64,000 nucleotides of DNA, from assembly GCA_014529385.2 (NCBI GenBank), contig CM043954.1:91851747-91915746 (forward strand). Direction: 5' to 3'. The notes beneath the pieces were generated by a model, which had not been told where the DNA came from, searched no databases, and saw only the letters and a list, made by a program, of their open reading frames with translations. Positions within the stretch are counted from its first letter, which is position 1, and each line of letters opens with the position of its first letter. The translations under genes were made by a program, and so were the position numbers. This document shows, one piece after another, positions 45,458 to 57,060 of the stretch. This DNA is from Adiantum capillus-veneris (lineage: Eukaryota; Streptophyta; Polypodiopsida; Polypodiales; Pteridaceae).

Positions 45458-46027
45458 CAGTTCTCCATTAAGGAAAGCTCGAAGAGCTAAGAATAGCTCG
45501 GGGTCTCCATATAGTTTGGAAATAATGGTGGTTCTAGCTTCTGAAGCCATGAAATCCATCAATTTGGTAATATTTAATGACACCTTTTGAGCTTCAGCCC
45601 CTTGACGTGGGGAATATGGGATCTCCATTTCTTCGATAGGATCAGGTAATCCCTTTGTAAACATTCTCTCCAACAAGAAGGGAGTACGCCCACTTTGCCA
45701 TGACTTAAACTCACTTTCTTCTTGGATGACACTAGGTATTGCTAGTGGTATATGGACTTTGTGAGGCTTCTTTTGCATAGGGAACACTATGTTTGTAATT
45801 TGGATCTGCCTAGGTGCTAGCTCTAGAACCTTTTGGGTCTCTTGTACCAAACCCATTAGTTGCTTGACTTGCTCGATCTTCTCTGTAGGGTTTGGGTAAG
45901 TTCCTATATTCTTATTGGGTCCTACACATTGTGGCTCATGACAATCTTCCTAATTTGTTTCTTTTCTAGTGGTCGTTTTAGTCTCCATGGTTTTACTTGA
46001 ATTAGAATCCTCTTCACTGTCATTCAT
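45077..46027 (-). pseudogene. Acidic ORF before the protease of element E
   Basis: From ATG 46,027 the frame reads MNDSEEDSNSSKTMETKTTT, crosses a TAG near 45,950 and continues with 45,856-45,440 (ESEFKSWQSGRTPFLLERMF; GDPELFLALRAFLNGELKVG). No zinc knuckle or clear gag core is present, so I regard it as the gag-to-protease region. 45,074-45,265 and 45,266-45,457 are a 192-base (64-codon) direct tandem duplication (unit includes PIEEEHLDPQPKLDDNSIVE). Confidence 0.5.
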
Positions 46028-46282
46028 ATTGAGGCGGTCCGGGGTGGGCAACAAGAGATGCGACCTCTAAACACCCCTCAAGGATCCCGTGCTGCTCAAT
46101 TGGGGTTGGGGAAACCACAAACAAGAGAAAACACAACAAATCCACAGCCAGCAACAAGTGAAGGGGCACCACGTAGTTAGAGATGGACCTAGGACGTCAA
46201 AGAGAAGAATTCGTGAATACAAGCGATAAGGAAGAGTACACTAACACTAATATCAATGCTACAAATACACACACCAAACACC

Positions 46283-46363
<81 letters not shown>

Positions 46364-46720
46364 CAAGAATTAAGATTCACTGTAAATGATTGAGGCGGGT
46401 ATATAAACAGCTTGGAGGAGAGTCAAGAGATACAATTAAGTTTGATGAAGTTGCAATCTACACATTATCTTAGGGTTATGGCAACCCTCTCACCATACAA
46501 CCCTCTTATAATATTTTTCAAGCAACAAAAAACAAACACAAGAGCTCTTGAGTCACATACAAGCAAATACTACAAAAGAACCTCAAAATGAGAACACAAT
46601 TTACGTTCTGGCACCCAAATCTGATCATTCCCTTTAGAGTAGCCTTGGGCTTCCATTAGGAATCCAACCCAGTATTTTCTTATATTTTTAGGAGCGAGTG
46701 GGGCGTTTCTTACAAGGTTC
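46028..46720 (-). repeat. LTR-like block of element E with (AG)n
   Basis: On the minus strand a TATA-type word (TTTATATACCC, near 46,400) is followed by a CT run (AG on the plus strand, about 46,288-46,357) and then about 260 bases to the ATG at 46,027. This repeats the TATA-then-CT design of the A and B LTRs. Its ends are not defined and no PBS was confirmed. Confidence 0.45.
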
Positions 46721-47330
46721 CTATTTTTTAGCATCAACAATGGTCACCGCTAAATAAGATTTAGGGACCCACTTGTATGTTTTCTTTGTTATATTAGCAT
46801 GAGTCTTGTGTGTCTCAATCTTTGTTTGAACTACAGAAGTTGAAGCTTTAGAGAGTTGGGCTATAGGGGCAGATGGTTCAACCTCCTGGACATGCACTGT
46901 TTTGGGTTTTATTTCCTCAGAATGTAATATCTCAGGGAACATGGCTTGAGTGACAGGGCTAAGAGTTGGTTTTTGCGTTGTGACACTCCCTATCCCCCAA
47001 TCAATAGTGCATTTGGTCGCTATCATCCACGTGCATCGTAGGTTTATATTACCTTCCATAGTTCCTACAGTCATGACAAAAAAGACTTAAGCTACAATCC
47101 CCGTTGTCATAACTAACAAAAGTGTGTTTTTTTCTTGTTGATACCCTTGACTTGGATCGTACTCTCACATAGAGATGGCTTTCCTAACTGACACCACACT
47201 CCATATGACAACATATTATATTTAGCACCTGTGTCTAGTAAGGCATTATATAACACTTTTCCATAGGCACCTTTTAGTTCAATAGGGTATCATAGAGGTG
47301 TGTCAGAGTCCAACCAATCATCCTCTGTTT
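46721..47330 (-). pseudogene. Protease-like domain located after integrase (D2)
   Basis: Minus-strand text GAYGKVLYNALLDTGAKYNM (Asp-Thr-Gly-Ala at about 47,230) then GVWCQLGKPSLCESTIQVKG is a typical retroviral aspartic protease start, and after a frame change CTWMIATKCTIDWGIGS matches its C-terminal end. The reading frame continues from the integrase tail at 47,480 through a Gln/Ala/Lys helix (EKAAKAQAELKKIQTQAEAK), with few stops. The protease thus lies 3' of integrase on the same strand, which is not the usual Ty3 order. Confidence 0.7.
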
Positions 47331-47469
47331 CGATGTGGAATGCATGTCTGACTCCAAGGTTGGCCTTTTGTTGGCATCTTATGCGTTGTTGTGGATCCTT
47401 AGCCTCAGCTTGAGTTTGTATCTTCTTCAATTCTGCTTGTGCCTTGGCTGCTTTTTCTTGATGGATGGC

Positions 47470-48720
47470 ACGTAGCTCCTCTTAGCTTAAAGGATCATAA
47501 TATCTTTTAAATTTACTCCCATTGAGGAATCCAGTGGTTTCAACTCCATCAAGAGTTTCCACACGAATGGTACCTTGTGGGGTGATTTCACATACTTTAT
47601 ATGGTCCTTTTACCGCATATTTCAACTTTTTCTTTTTGTTACTGACTGCATACATAACGACTTTATCACCAACATTGATATATTTGTTCTTTAGATGACG
47701 TTCAAACCATTTCTTCCTCCTATATTTCTTTACAAGTGCATTTTTTCACAGCCAATTGCCTTTCTTCGTCTAACCTTTCAAGGATATATAAACGCTCAAC
47801 TAAAGGGTTACCATCCCAACCTTCTTGTGAAGCTACGTGCAGACTAGGAATTGCAAACTCCCATGGCATAACTACTTCTTGGCCATATAGCATTTTGAAT
47901 GGTGTAAATTAATAGCCACTTTGTAAGAAGTACTATAAGCCCATAGACCTGATGTCAGCTTCGAATCCCAATCTGTGCGATGAGCTTCCACTGTTTTGGT
48001 CAAGATAGAAATTAAGGTCTTGTTAGTGTTCTTAGCTTGGCCATTTGCTTGTGGATAATAAGACGTGGACTTATGGTGGGCTATCATGAAGTTTGTCATG
48101 AGTTTATCACTCTATTTATAAAATGAGTACCATTGTCACTCAAAATTTCAAAGGGACAACCAATTCTTGTAATAATGTTCTCAAATAGAAACTTGGCAGT
48201 TGACCTTGCATCAACCTTGCGTGTTGCCCAAGCTTTTGACCACTTTGTCACATAGTTAGTGGCAACAATAATATATCGAGATTGAGTGTTACGAGCTGCC
48301 ATACTAATTAGTCCTATAAAGTCTAAACCCCATTTTTCAAATGGTTGTGTCACTTTAATAGGATGTAAGGGCATCTTATCCTTTTATTGTTGGCATTTAT
48401 CACATCTTTTTGCAAAAAGTGATGCATCCTTGAATAAGGTAGGCCACCAATAGCCTGATTTCAACACCTTTCTAGAAATTAGTTCCCCTGAGAAATGTCC
48501 TCCGGCTATACCCATGTGGGCTTCTTGTAGTATGTATAAATACTCATCCTCATGAGCACAATGTCTAAGGATATTGTCTTTCCCTAGCTTGTAGAGAGTT
48601 CCTGCAAAATTAGAGAATAAGGGTTCACACTCTTTTAGTAGTTTTCGAGCTATATCCTTACGAAGCTCCTTGGGTGAAAAACCATTAACTAGAAAGTTCA
48701 CAATCTTCTCAATCCATTCA
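47470..48720 (-). pseudogene. Integrase of element D2
   Basis: 48,701-48,384: zinc module (HMGIAGGHFSGE ... CDKCQQ). 48,374-48,096: core with Asp in WGLDFIGLI and Asp in ILSDNGTHF. 48,099-47,872: YYPQANGQAKNTNKTLISIL, in which the third catalytic residue is Lys instead of Glu. 47,600-47,470: C-terminal module (TIRVETLDGVETTGFLNGSK). Frames change between these blocks. The start (FLVNGFSPKELRK) is what follows RNase H in this family, which here lies 6.8 kb away at 55.5 kb. Confidence 0.87.
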
Positions 48721-49534
48721 AACAGGGTCTCGACCCGAGTGATTCACTCTATATACAAAACGGGATGCCACCTGCGAGCGGACAACTTTGATAGAACCCC
48801 TATATACGACTCATCTAGGGAATATGACCCCCCTTTATACACTTATACGGCAATCAATGACGAAAACTATCATACCCCTATCTTACATATAAAATTTATG
48901 CCTCACATGATCTAACCGAGTAAAACTAGTCAAGTCATGGAAACATCATGCAGCTTGAGTGTAAGAAGCCCTAATCATGCCATCCACTTCACCATTGCAT
49001 TATCACTGATTAGTTGAAAGCTTGTTTGTAAGGTTTGCATACATGTGCTGTTGTCGCCTTATGTGAACAATAAGGTGGGAGAAATGTTTTTGTATCTCTT
49101 TTACCAATGAGCTCGTCTGAACCCGCCCTGAGACTCCGCTCTCTTCCTTCTTTTAATATTTTGGTGTGCCTTCAAAATTATAAGTACTGAAAAGCTCTTC
49201 CAACATGGGGTTGTTAACATATGAGGAGAAAGGAGAGGGAAAGCACTGAAAACGGCTTGAGATGCTCCTCTGCAAGAAGCCGAGCATAACCGAGTCACTA
49301 CCTGCAAAGAGACTCGTGAAGCATTAGGTGAAGAGCGGTCGAGGGCTTGAAAACCCAATATAAATGTATAGGATTGTTCAGAAAAGCGTAGGGCAAGAAA
49401 GAGAAAGTGAGCAAAAGATAGAATGTGAGGGAAGGGACCTAGGGTTTTAGGGGACTAGCCTAGTCACCACCCTCATCTAACGAGGAAGCGAGAACCTCAA
49501 AAAATAAACCTCCACAATGATGCCATTTCGGTAA

Positions 49535-49684
49535 CTGCACCTTCTTGAGATCCTTTTAAGTTTTCACCCACCAACACAAGTTACCTGCACCTTCTTGAGA
49601 TCCTTTTAAGTTTTCACCCACCAACACAAGTTACCTGCACCTTCTTGAGATCCTTTTAAGTTTTCACCCACCAACACAAGTTAC
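49535..49684. repeat. Three perfect 50-bp tandem repeats
   Basis: A unit beginning CTGCACCTTCTTGAGATCC and ending CACAAGTTAC is present three times (starts 49,535, 49,585, 49,635) without a visible difference. Confidence 0.95.
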
Positions 49685-52082
49685 CTCCGGCCTCCATGCT
49701 AGCAACATCATTAAATGCACTCAAGAACCCACTACCCTTAGTCATAACTTTCTTCTGAGCACTCATTGCAACACTCACCAATAAAAAAACAAGGTAAAAA
49801 AAGTGATAAAATAACGAGGCCTACCATGTAACTATTTAGGGTCACAAATTATTTAAGTGTATCTCTAAAGAGGTCAAGATGGGAGATAAGCACGGGGAGC
49901 ACGCAAGGGTTGAATTACATGGCGGAAGGTGGAAAGCTCATGCTAAGCACACTGAAGCCCATGAACAACAGTAAAATCCCACATACGCTTGTTGTGAAGT
50001 CTAATGGTCTGCTTGTACACCCACCTCCGGACCACCATATAGCTAGACCAACTCTAGTTAGATTTTGAGAGAAAACCAATTTAATCTCAAGTTTTTCATT
50101 ATATGTTAGTTCCATGGCTGCCTAACAGAGTTCAATTACTGAGAGCCATAAGAGGTGATCATACTGAAGAAGATAGCCTACCATAGTGGGAAAGGGGAGT
50201 GGGAGCTAAGTACTACTACTCAATGTTGCAATTGACCCTTGCCCACCATCGTCTTTAGGTGTTCTTGCCAAGGCCAGAGGAGGTTCTGCTTATGCAAATC
50301 GATGCAAGTCAAGATTCTCAAGATCTACAATCCAATCCCTCCATGATCAATCCCCTTGCGGAAATCACCAGTGCTCTACTTTTCTTGTCTCCCTTTCTCA
50401 GATGATAGATCTTTCAAACCTCCCTCCCTCCCCTAATTCTAAGCTTGGAAGCCAAGTATAACCAAATACTTGCATTTTTGCCAAATTTTGGGGTATGCTA
50501 ATATTGATATAGGATACCAATTTTTCCGATTATGACTATGCTGAAGTAGAGGATGATGCAAGTTACTATTAGTGATAACACTTGAGTGAGCTTGAGCTAC
50601 CCAATACTGACAACGATAGTGATCAAGAAGCAGCAGGCCCAAAATCCATATGAGCAACAACATGCAACAATGGAAGGGGAGAAGGGGGTGGGAGGAAGTC
50701 CGACGAGTTGGGATGAAACACCTCCACCACTATATTCCAATGACCAGATGTTCGAGGTGACGTGGGCCCTGCTCCAGACCTTGCACAACCTCATGGGAAA
50801 TTTATAGAGGGCTCACAAAGGGGTGCCAAGTCAGTATCCGATAAAGGGAGAACTGAGGCCTCGAAGGACCAAGACCTTATTGAGATTCTGGGAGAGGAGC
50901 AAAAGAGGAAGGCTGAGAGCATTTTGTTGGTGACAAGGGATTGTTTTGGGAGGTTGAGGTGGTTGTTTACGGGCCACCAGGATGCCACTGGCACAGGGTG
51001 ATGGAGAGGAAGAGTACGTGTGTGTGTAAGATTCCCATTCTCCAAAGTTTTAACTTAAAAAAATTCACTTTCATTTATGTAGTAGATTGTTCCAGTATTC
51101 AACATTTTCATGACAGTAGCATTCATTGCATGCCACTTTCAAGAACCCACTGCTCACTGCTATTAATGATTAAGACAACAATTTATTCTAAACCTTTCAA
51201 ATTCAAAATTCTGTGTACAATTGACACTTGTTCTACATATATATGCAAGATGCATCTACCTGAATTGAAAAAAAATTCATCTCATGTTTTGCAAATACCT
51301 ATTATGTATGATGTCATCTGTGTCTATTGTAAACAGAGAGATTGTCGACATATTTAACAGTAGAACAAACTTATCCCTTTTAAGTAAACACATCCTGGGC
51401 TTCGATATCAATGAAGTTATCCTAGAATACATTATCCATGTCTTTAACTTCACAACAGACATGAACTGATTTGTTAAAAAAAATACAAAATCTTTTCTCA
51501 GTACAATGATAACCATGTCTTTTAACTTGATGCGAGATAGGAGTTAATTTGTGATTAAACACTGAAGGTCAACATAAGGCATAACACTCTCTCAAGTGGC
51601 ACAATAACAGATAACAAAAACTACCACTAATTTAGGCTAAGCATGGTAGGAAACCCTTAAAATCTACTCGGCCAATAATTGACCTTTCCTACAGGTTACT
51701 TAGGCACAAAGCAAATAAGATCATGCCTCGAAGCACAAATGACCCCAGCCATGCTGAAGACTAGAGCTTCTTTTCAGATATTTGAATCATTCTAGCTTCA
51801 CTCAAGTAAATAGGCTTTGAAAAAAAAACAACATTATTCCAAGCAGACACCTCAACGATCACTTTCCTCCAACTCAGGAAACAACTCCACCAGAACAAAT
51901 TTGAGGCACTTAACAAGGTTTCTCTGCTCCTCTGTATAGAGTGAAGCTCAGTGAAAACCAACGGCATCTTCTATGATGCCACTGCAAGTACATAAAATAT
52001 GATCATCATCCAAAGAAACAGAAGGGCTTTATTAACTCTGAAAGGTAAAGAACAACACAACATCTTAAAAATGAGAACTTAC

Positions 52083-52142
52083 AGTCATAGCAACAATTTT
52101 CTCAGGTAGCTCTTTGATATCCACATCAAAGCGCTCTTGGAC
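52083..52142 (-). other. Candidate 60-bp exon of a host gene remnant
   Basis: On the minus strand an acceptor-like ...GGGTGTAG precedes 20 open codons (VQERFDVDIKELPEK then IVAMT), followed by a donor-like GTAAGT. A further acceptor (TACTTGCAG) lies at about 51,982, before text that includes LVKCLKFVLVELFPELEE, but the frames do not join cleanly. I do not recognise the protein. Confidence 0.3.
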
Positions 52143-52989
52143 CTACACCCATGCAAAAGAACGAGTTCTTATTCTACTATGAAGAAGACTTATCTTTTAA
52201 ATCTTACGCAAAAAGACATCACAAAACAACTCTACCACCAACAACCTTCAACATAATGCACATGGAACCTGAGTCGGATTCTTGTGACTAGCCTGTTTGT
52301 AATATGTTAATATGCGTAGGAAAATGTTTCTGTAGGATGATTGAGGTGAATGGAGCATTCCAAGCGGCTTCATGTTGGACTTTTACTTTGTAATGAAAGG
52401 TTTTCACAAGACTACAATGCATCACAAAGAGGCCACACAGGCTACTCCTGCAAAGCATCATCTATCATCTAATCACTCACATTAGTTTGAATTGCTTTGT
52501 AAAATACATTTGCTATGCGTTACTAGGCTGGCATTGCGAGCAATGAGAACTAGCTACAGCCTCAGCCTTGGAGCCATGCGCTTCCCTTTACTTGCATATA
52601 TTTTTTAAAAATATATATATCATTAGGTTAACTATAGACAACCTTCATTCAAAACAATAAGGTGGCAACAATTCCCATAGACACAACTTTGTGACTTAAA
52701 TTAGGCAACAAGCACAACCATTAGAGCGCTAACAACAAACAAACAAAAAATAGAAACACAAACTAACCATACAAACATGAGCTTGAGCATTAGTCTATTT
52801 TTTTTAAAAAAAATACATGAGCAATGTAAGGTCTGTGACCCCGATCAAAAGAGCACCATTGTACCATGAAATGAACATAATGGAATAAGTTACTATTTTT
52901 AGCAGTTTTCCAAATTCTGTCAGTGCCATGATGTTTAGAATGTTTTAAAGCTTCGAAATGTGAATTAAAATAATTTTTGTAAAAAAATT

Positions 52990-53690
52990 CCAAAAATAGA
53001 AAGTTTTTGGTCGCCCGACCCGTTTAGTTTTGACCGTCTCAAAAAAACTACACCCGTACCCCGAATTTGAAAAAATGCAATTTCGGACCCCGGGGGCTGC
53101 TAAATATGGCAGGTACTCGGTCTAGTACGTCTTAGTTAGAGCTCCGTATAGCAATTTACGGCATCAAAATCGACTTGTATGACCCGTTTTAGCCTAAAAC
53201 CAATTTTTCATAAAATTGTCCGGGGAGGCACCGGGGGCCCAGGGCTGTGTGGGAACAGGTTCCAGGCCACTCCATACCAGCTTTAGCAGCTAGGGGGCGC
53301 CCTCTTGCCTTGTGGGAGTCTTTGGGAAGTTTCCAAGCTTGCAACTAAGTGCGAGAACCAGTTAACTAAACCAACTGGACACTTGGTGGGTAGGCAACTA
53401 GACTTGCCATGCAAGGACTGAGTGCTCACTCAGATGCTTATAGCAGCACAAATCGATTTTCAGCCTGTAGGAGCCTATTTAAAGGCCTACTCTCACACAA
53501 ACACACACACATAGTGCACACACACACACACACACACACACCTACACACACTGGGAAGGTGCTGCCGGTACACACACCTTTTGAAGGAGAAGCAAGGAGG
53601 GAGGTGCTGTCGAATTCTCGCCTCAAGAAGCTTGATTAGATCAGAGAATCGAGAAGATTATCAGCCCTTAATCACGGTAACCACGATTTA
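52990..53690 (+). promoter_or_regulatory. LTR-like or promoter-like block
   Basis: GC-richer than its surroundings, with a TATA-type TATTTAAA at about 53,476 followed by CA runs to about 53,541 and a purine stretch. It resembles the TATA-plus-microsatellite layout of the LTRs here; it may be a solo LTR. No flanking duplication was found. Confidence 0.35.
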
Positions 53691-55383
53691 ATTAATGCCT
53701 TCAGTAAATTCTTTTCATTACCATCTAAATTCCTCGTTTATTATGCTTATTCCTAGTCGTAATTCTTTATAATTACTCTCTAATTTCTCCTTAACCATAT
53801 TCTATTATGTAATCATCATCCCATAGCTGAATTATCAGCCATTCATCACTCTTAATTAACGATCAAGTGCATGATTATTAGAATTTTCTCTCTCTAGGTA
53901 GCATAGTAATTAATCGGTAAGCTGGTAATTGTGTAGATTGATGAGAATCACTTTTTCTAGATGCATGCCTTATCATCGTCATCCTCCCTCCGTCAGCTGC
54001 AAATCACATTTTCCAACATGGGTGTATTTTACTAGTAGCTTTCCTAAATGGAAATGAAAATTTGAAGGTTTTTCCCCCCTTGAACGTGGTAAATTATATG
54101 GAAAAAAAGACCCTTTTTTCATTTGGGAATGTGTCATGAAGTTCTTGTGATGTGTGCGTCAACTCCTTCATAAACGAGAGCATAGACAATCTCTGAAAAT
54201 TCAAATGTAGAAGTAATCCAAATGTAGAGGTCGTCTTTGAAGGTATGTGGAGATGGGGGGGGATGCATCCCGGGGTGAAGCGTTTGGGAAACCCTAAGGA
54301 TGCAAGTGTAGCAGTCCTTGATGAGGGAGAGAGCGACTTTATCTGTGTCGAGGGAAAGACGCAAAATGGGTGTGTACGACGAAGTTGAATACTAAACCTC
54401 ACAAGAGGGGAAACCCATAGAGATTAGAAAGCAAGAAATGGACCTTTTTAAACAGAGGCGAGACTTTAAGAGTGGGCTGCATTGGCGGCAATGGCTAACC
54501 TCGGCACTCACATATGGCACATGTGCACATTTGGACAATGGGAAGGGATCCCATACGATCCCACCCATAAGGATCAATGGTCCACTTTACGAGGCGCCAG
54601 CAAGGTTATTCTCTGTGGTCAAATTACCTCTTGTTGTGTTTCTCCTACTTCTTGGTTAGAGTCAGCCAAGAGAGACAATGTGACATGCTCTAAGGTTCTC
54701 ACTGCTCAACACTCACAGACTCACAAAGAAAATCTTTGAAGATGCGGGATGAGAAAATCTGACAGAGCTTGTGTCACGTGTGCCACAAATGTTGAGAGAG
54801 AGTGAGAGGGAACTCATAGACAACGCTCACAAGTCACAAGCTCACAATGCAAATTGTAAAGAGTCGGGATGACATGAAGGGACGGGAGCCTTGCCAACCA
54901 AAAATAATGTTTATTTAGATTTGAACGTTAGCTAAGCTTGATAGCAACAGTAAAGTCTTTAAAATTTACATTAACCTGATTAAGGCATCCTAATTCTCCA
55001 TTCCCACTATCCTTAGTCCTATTCCTCACTTCAAGAACATAATGCACTTTAAAATTCTAAAAAAAACTACATGACTTTTTTATTTTCCCTTATATTATCT
55101 TATCCTTGTATATTCAAAAGGTAGTTTATCTCCTCTTCCTTTGCATACACTTAAAAAACCTAATAGGCTTTTTTTTAAAAGTTGCCAAAACCCACATAAT
55201 TAAATTCCAAGAGGTAAATTTTGAAATTTGTAGGTGGAAATACACTAAAACGAGGTTTGTTTCAAGCACTGACATGTGGCCTTCAGTTTTGGTTCAAGAT
55301 ATTATAAAAGCTTTAGGCTAGATCTTCAAGCATCTAGAACATGATAAAACAAAGAAAAGTATAGGGAATAGTATGTGTGCCCC

Positions 55384-55384
<1 letters not shown>

Positions 55385-55414
<30 letters not shown>
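55385..55414. repeat. Poly-C run of 30 bases
   Basis: Thirty uninterrupted C followed by AAAATATGAT and further short C-runs to about 55,520. It sits close to the break between RNase H of D2 and the insertion. Confidence 0.9.
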
Positions 55415-55416
<2 letters not shown>

Positions 55417-55500
55417 AATATGATACCCCCCTCCCTTATTTTTAAGCTTGGGGATAAATTATTGGGGGCCTACCCCTAACTTATATGCTTATGTAACTTG

Positions 55501-56197
55501 TAAAAAAACCCCCCTCCCTTGCACTTACGTGGTGCGGTAAGTTTTCCATGGTGAATCCCGACTAGGAACAGGGAAGTATTGGGCAATTCAGCATTAATCC
55601 AATAGGGGCTTCACCATTGGGTATGCGAGATAAATGATCCGCTATGACATGTCTTTTACCGGGTCTCACCACAACAATAAAATCAAACTCAAGAAGAATT
55701 AACAACCATCGTGTAATTCTTCCCGTTGAACAAGGTTTATTTACTAGATACAACAATGCTTGATGATCAACATAGAAAACAAACTTGTTGGCAAGAAGGT
55801 AGTAGCAAAATTTCTTCACTGCGTAAATCATAGCTAAACCTTCTCGCTCTGTAGTGGTGTAGTTTCTCTCAGCATCATTTAGACGACTTGCAAAGCTAAT
55901 GGGGTAGTCCAATTTATGTTCTCCTGGTTGAGCTAGAACACACCCAATAGCAAAGTTTGATGCATCAATATGCACATGGAAAATTACATTCCAATCGAGT
56001 ACTCATAGAATGGGAGCATTGGTTAAGGTCTTTTTTAATGACTCATAAGCATGGTCACACTCTGCGATCCAGTGGAACTCAATAAGAAGTTTGTACAATG
56101 GACGAGCTATCATGACAAAGTTTAAAATAAACTGCCGGTAATAACCAACATGGCCCATGAACCTTTGAACTCCTTTATAGTTTGTTGGTGGTGGCAA
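55501..56197 (-). pseudogene. RNase H and RT connection of element D2
   Basis: 56,197-56,003 has GVQRFMGHVGYYRQFILNF (RT connection) and 55,975-55,562 the RNase H (MHIDASNFAIGCVLAQPGEH; TTEREGLAMIYAVKKFCYYL; DHQALLYLVNKP). The D1 copy has the same motifs. Past 55,562 the family-typical text ELPNTSLF appears in a shifted frame, then homology is lost at about 55,500. Confidence 0.88.
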
Positions 56198-57060
56198 ATC
56201 AGCAATGGACTTAATTTTGCTCTCACCTATGGAAAAATCCTATTTTTGGACACTATATTCCCTCAAATGACTCCATGTTTAACCCAAAATTGGCATTTGA
56301 AAGGGTTTAAGGGGATGCGATACAATCTGCACTTCCCAAACACTTTTTGTAACATGATAGATGTTCCTTCCAAGAGGAATAAACACAAAGGTCAACTAAG
56401 AAAGCTTCACAAACTCCCTCAAATATTCTCTAAAAGCAGTGTTTATCAATCTTTGGAAGGTAGTAGGGGCATTGTTTAAGACAAAAGCCATAACGTAAAA
56501 TGCAAACACTGCAAATTTGGTTATAAAAGTCGCTTTAGCTTGGTCCTCTAGTGCAATTGTGATTTGATTGTATCTAGAGTACCCATTTAAAAAGCTATAG
56601 GCCTCCTTTCGTGCAACTATTTTAATCACATTTTCTGAATATGGCGAGGGGTAATGGTCCCTCCTAGTGGCGGCATTGACCTTTTTGAGATCCACGCACA
56701 CTCTAAGTTTTCCCATTCTTTTTTGGCACAATAACTATTAGAGACACCCATTATGAGTGCTCAATAGAGTATATGAATCCACATTTGACAAGCTTTTCAA
56801 TCTCTTCTTGAACAATCTTTGCATACTTAGGATTCATTGAGTAGGGTCGTTGTTGGACCCATTTAGCCATGCTATTCATGGAAATTGTGTGTTGCACCAC
56901 GGAAGGTGGAACACCTTTCATATCATGATATGTCCAAGAAAATATATCCTTGAATTCCTTAAGAATTTCCTTAAGCACATACTCCTCAGTCTCTGTCAGA
57001 TCTTGGGCAATGAAAATAGGTTTGGACTCCTCACTAGGTGTGCTAAATCTATTTCCTTAA
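56198..57060 (-). pseudogene. Reverse transcriptase of element D2
   Basis: 56,978-56,751: LKEFKDIFSWTYHDMKGVPP. 56,731-56,396: KLRVCVDLKKVNAATRRDHY, YSFLNGYSRYNQITIALED and APTTFQRLINTAFREYL. The catalytic box that follows reads FLVDLCVYS in a shifted frame where D1 has YMDDLCVHS; the first Asp is lost. No protease motif is visible in the roughly 600 bases before the RT, only a Gln/Lys/Glu-rich stretch (LAQQKKEEDKKSQSTDQQ). Confidence 0.87.

Larger units (their letters stand above)
48721..55500. other. 6.8-kb insertion separating the halves of D2
   Basis: No large ORF or pol homology is present. Recognisable contents are a 3 x 50-bp repeat (49,535), a possible exon (52,083), an LTR-like promoter block (53.0-53.7 kb), a CA run (about 53,517-53,541) and a poly-C run (55,385). 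ORFs at 49,101-49,358 (minus) and 50,586-51,001 (plus, several frames) are unrecognised; the latter (MEGEKGVGGSPTSWDETPPP) has some coding look. Confidence 0.45.

Noticed and set aside
45039-45590. 183-codon plus-strand ORF with a repeated segment
   Set aside because: It is the antisense shadow of the minus-strand E frame; its repeat reflects the 192-bp DNA duplication.
46600-46640. Minus-strand TGGGTGCCAGAACG as a primer binding site of element E
   Set aside because: It begins plausibly, but no LTR end is visible next to it and the CT/TATA block lies on the wrong side for it to serve the ORF at 46,027.
49535-49684. CRISPR-like array
   Set aside because: The 50-bp units are contiguous with no unique spacers, and the DNA is eukaryotic.
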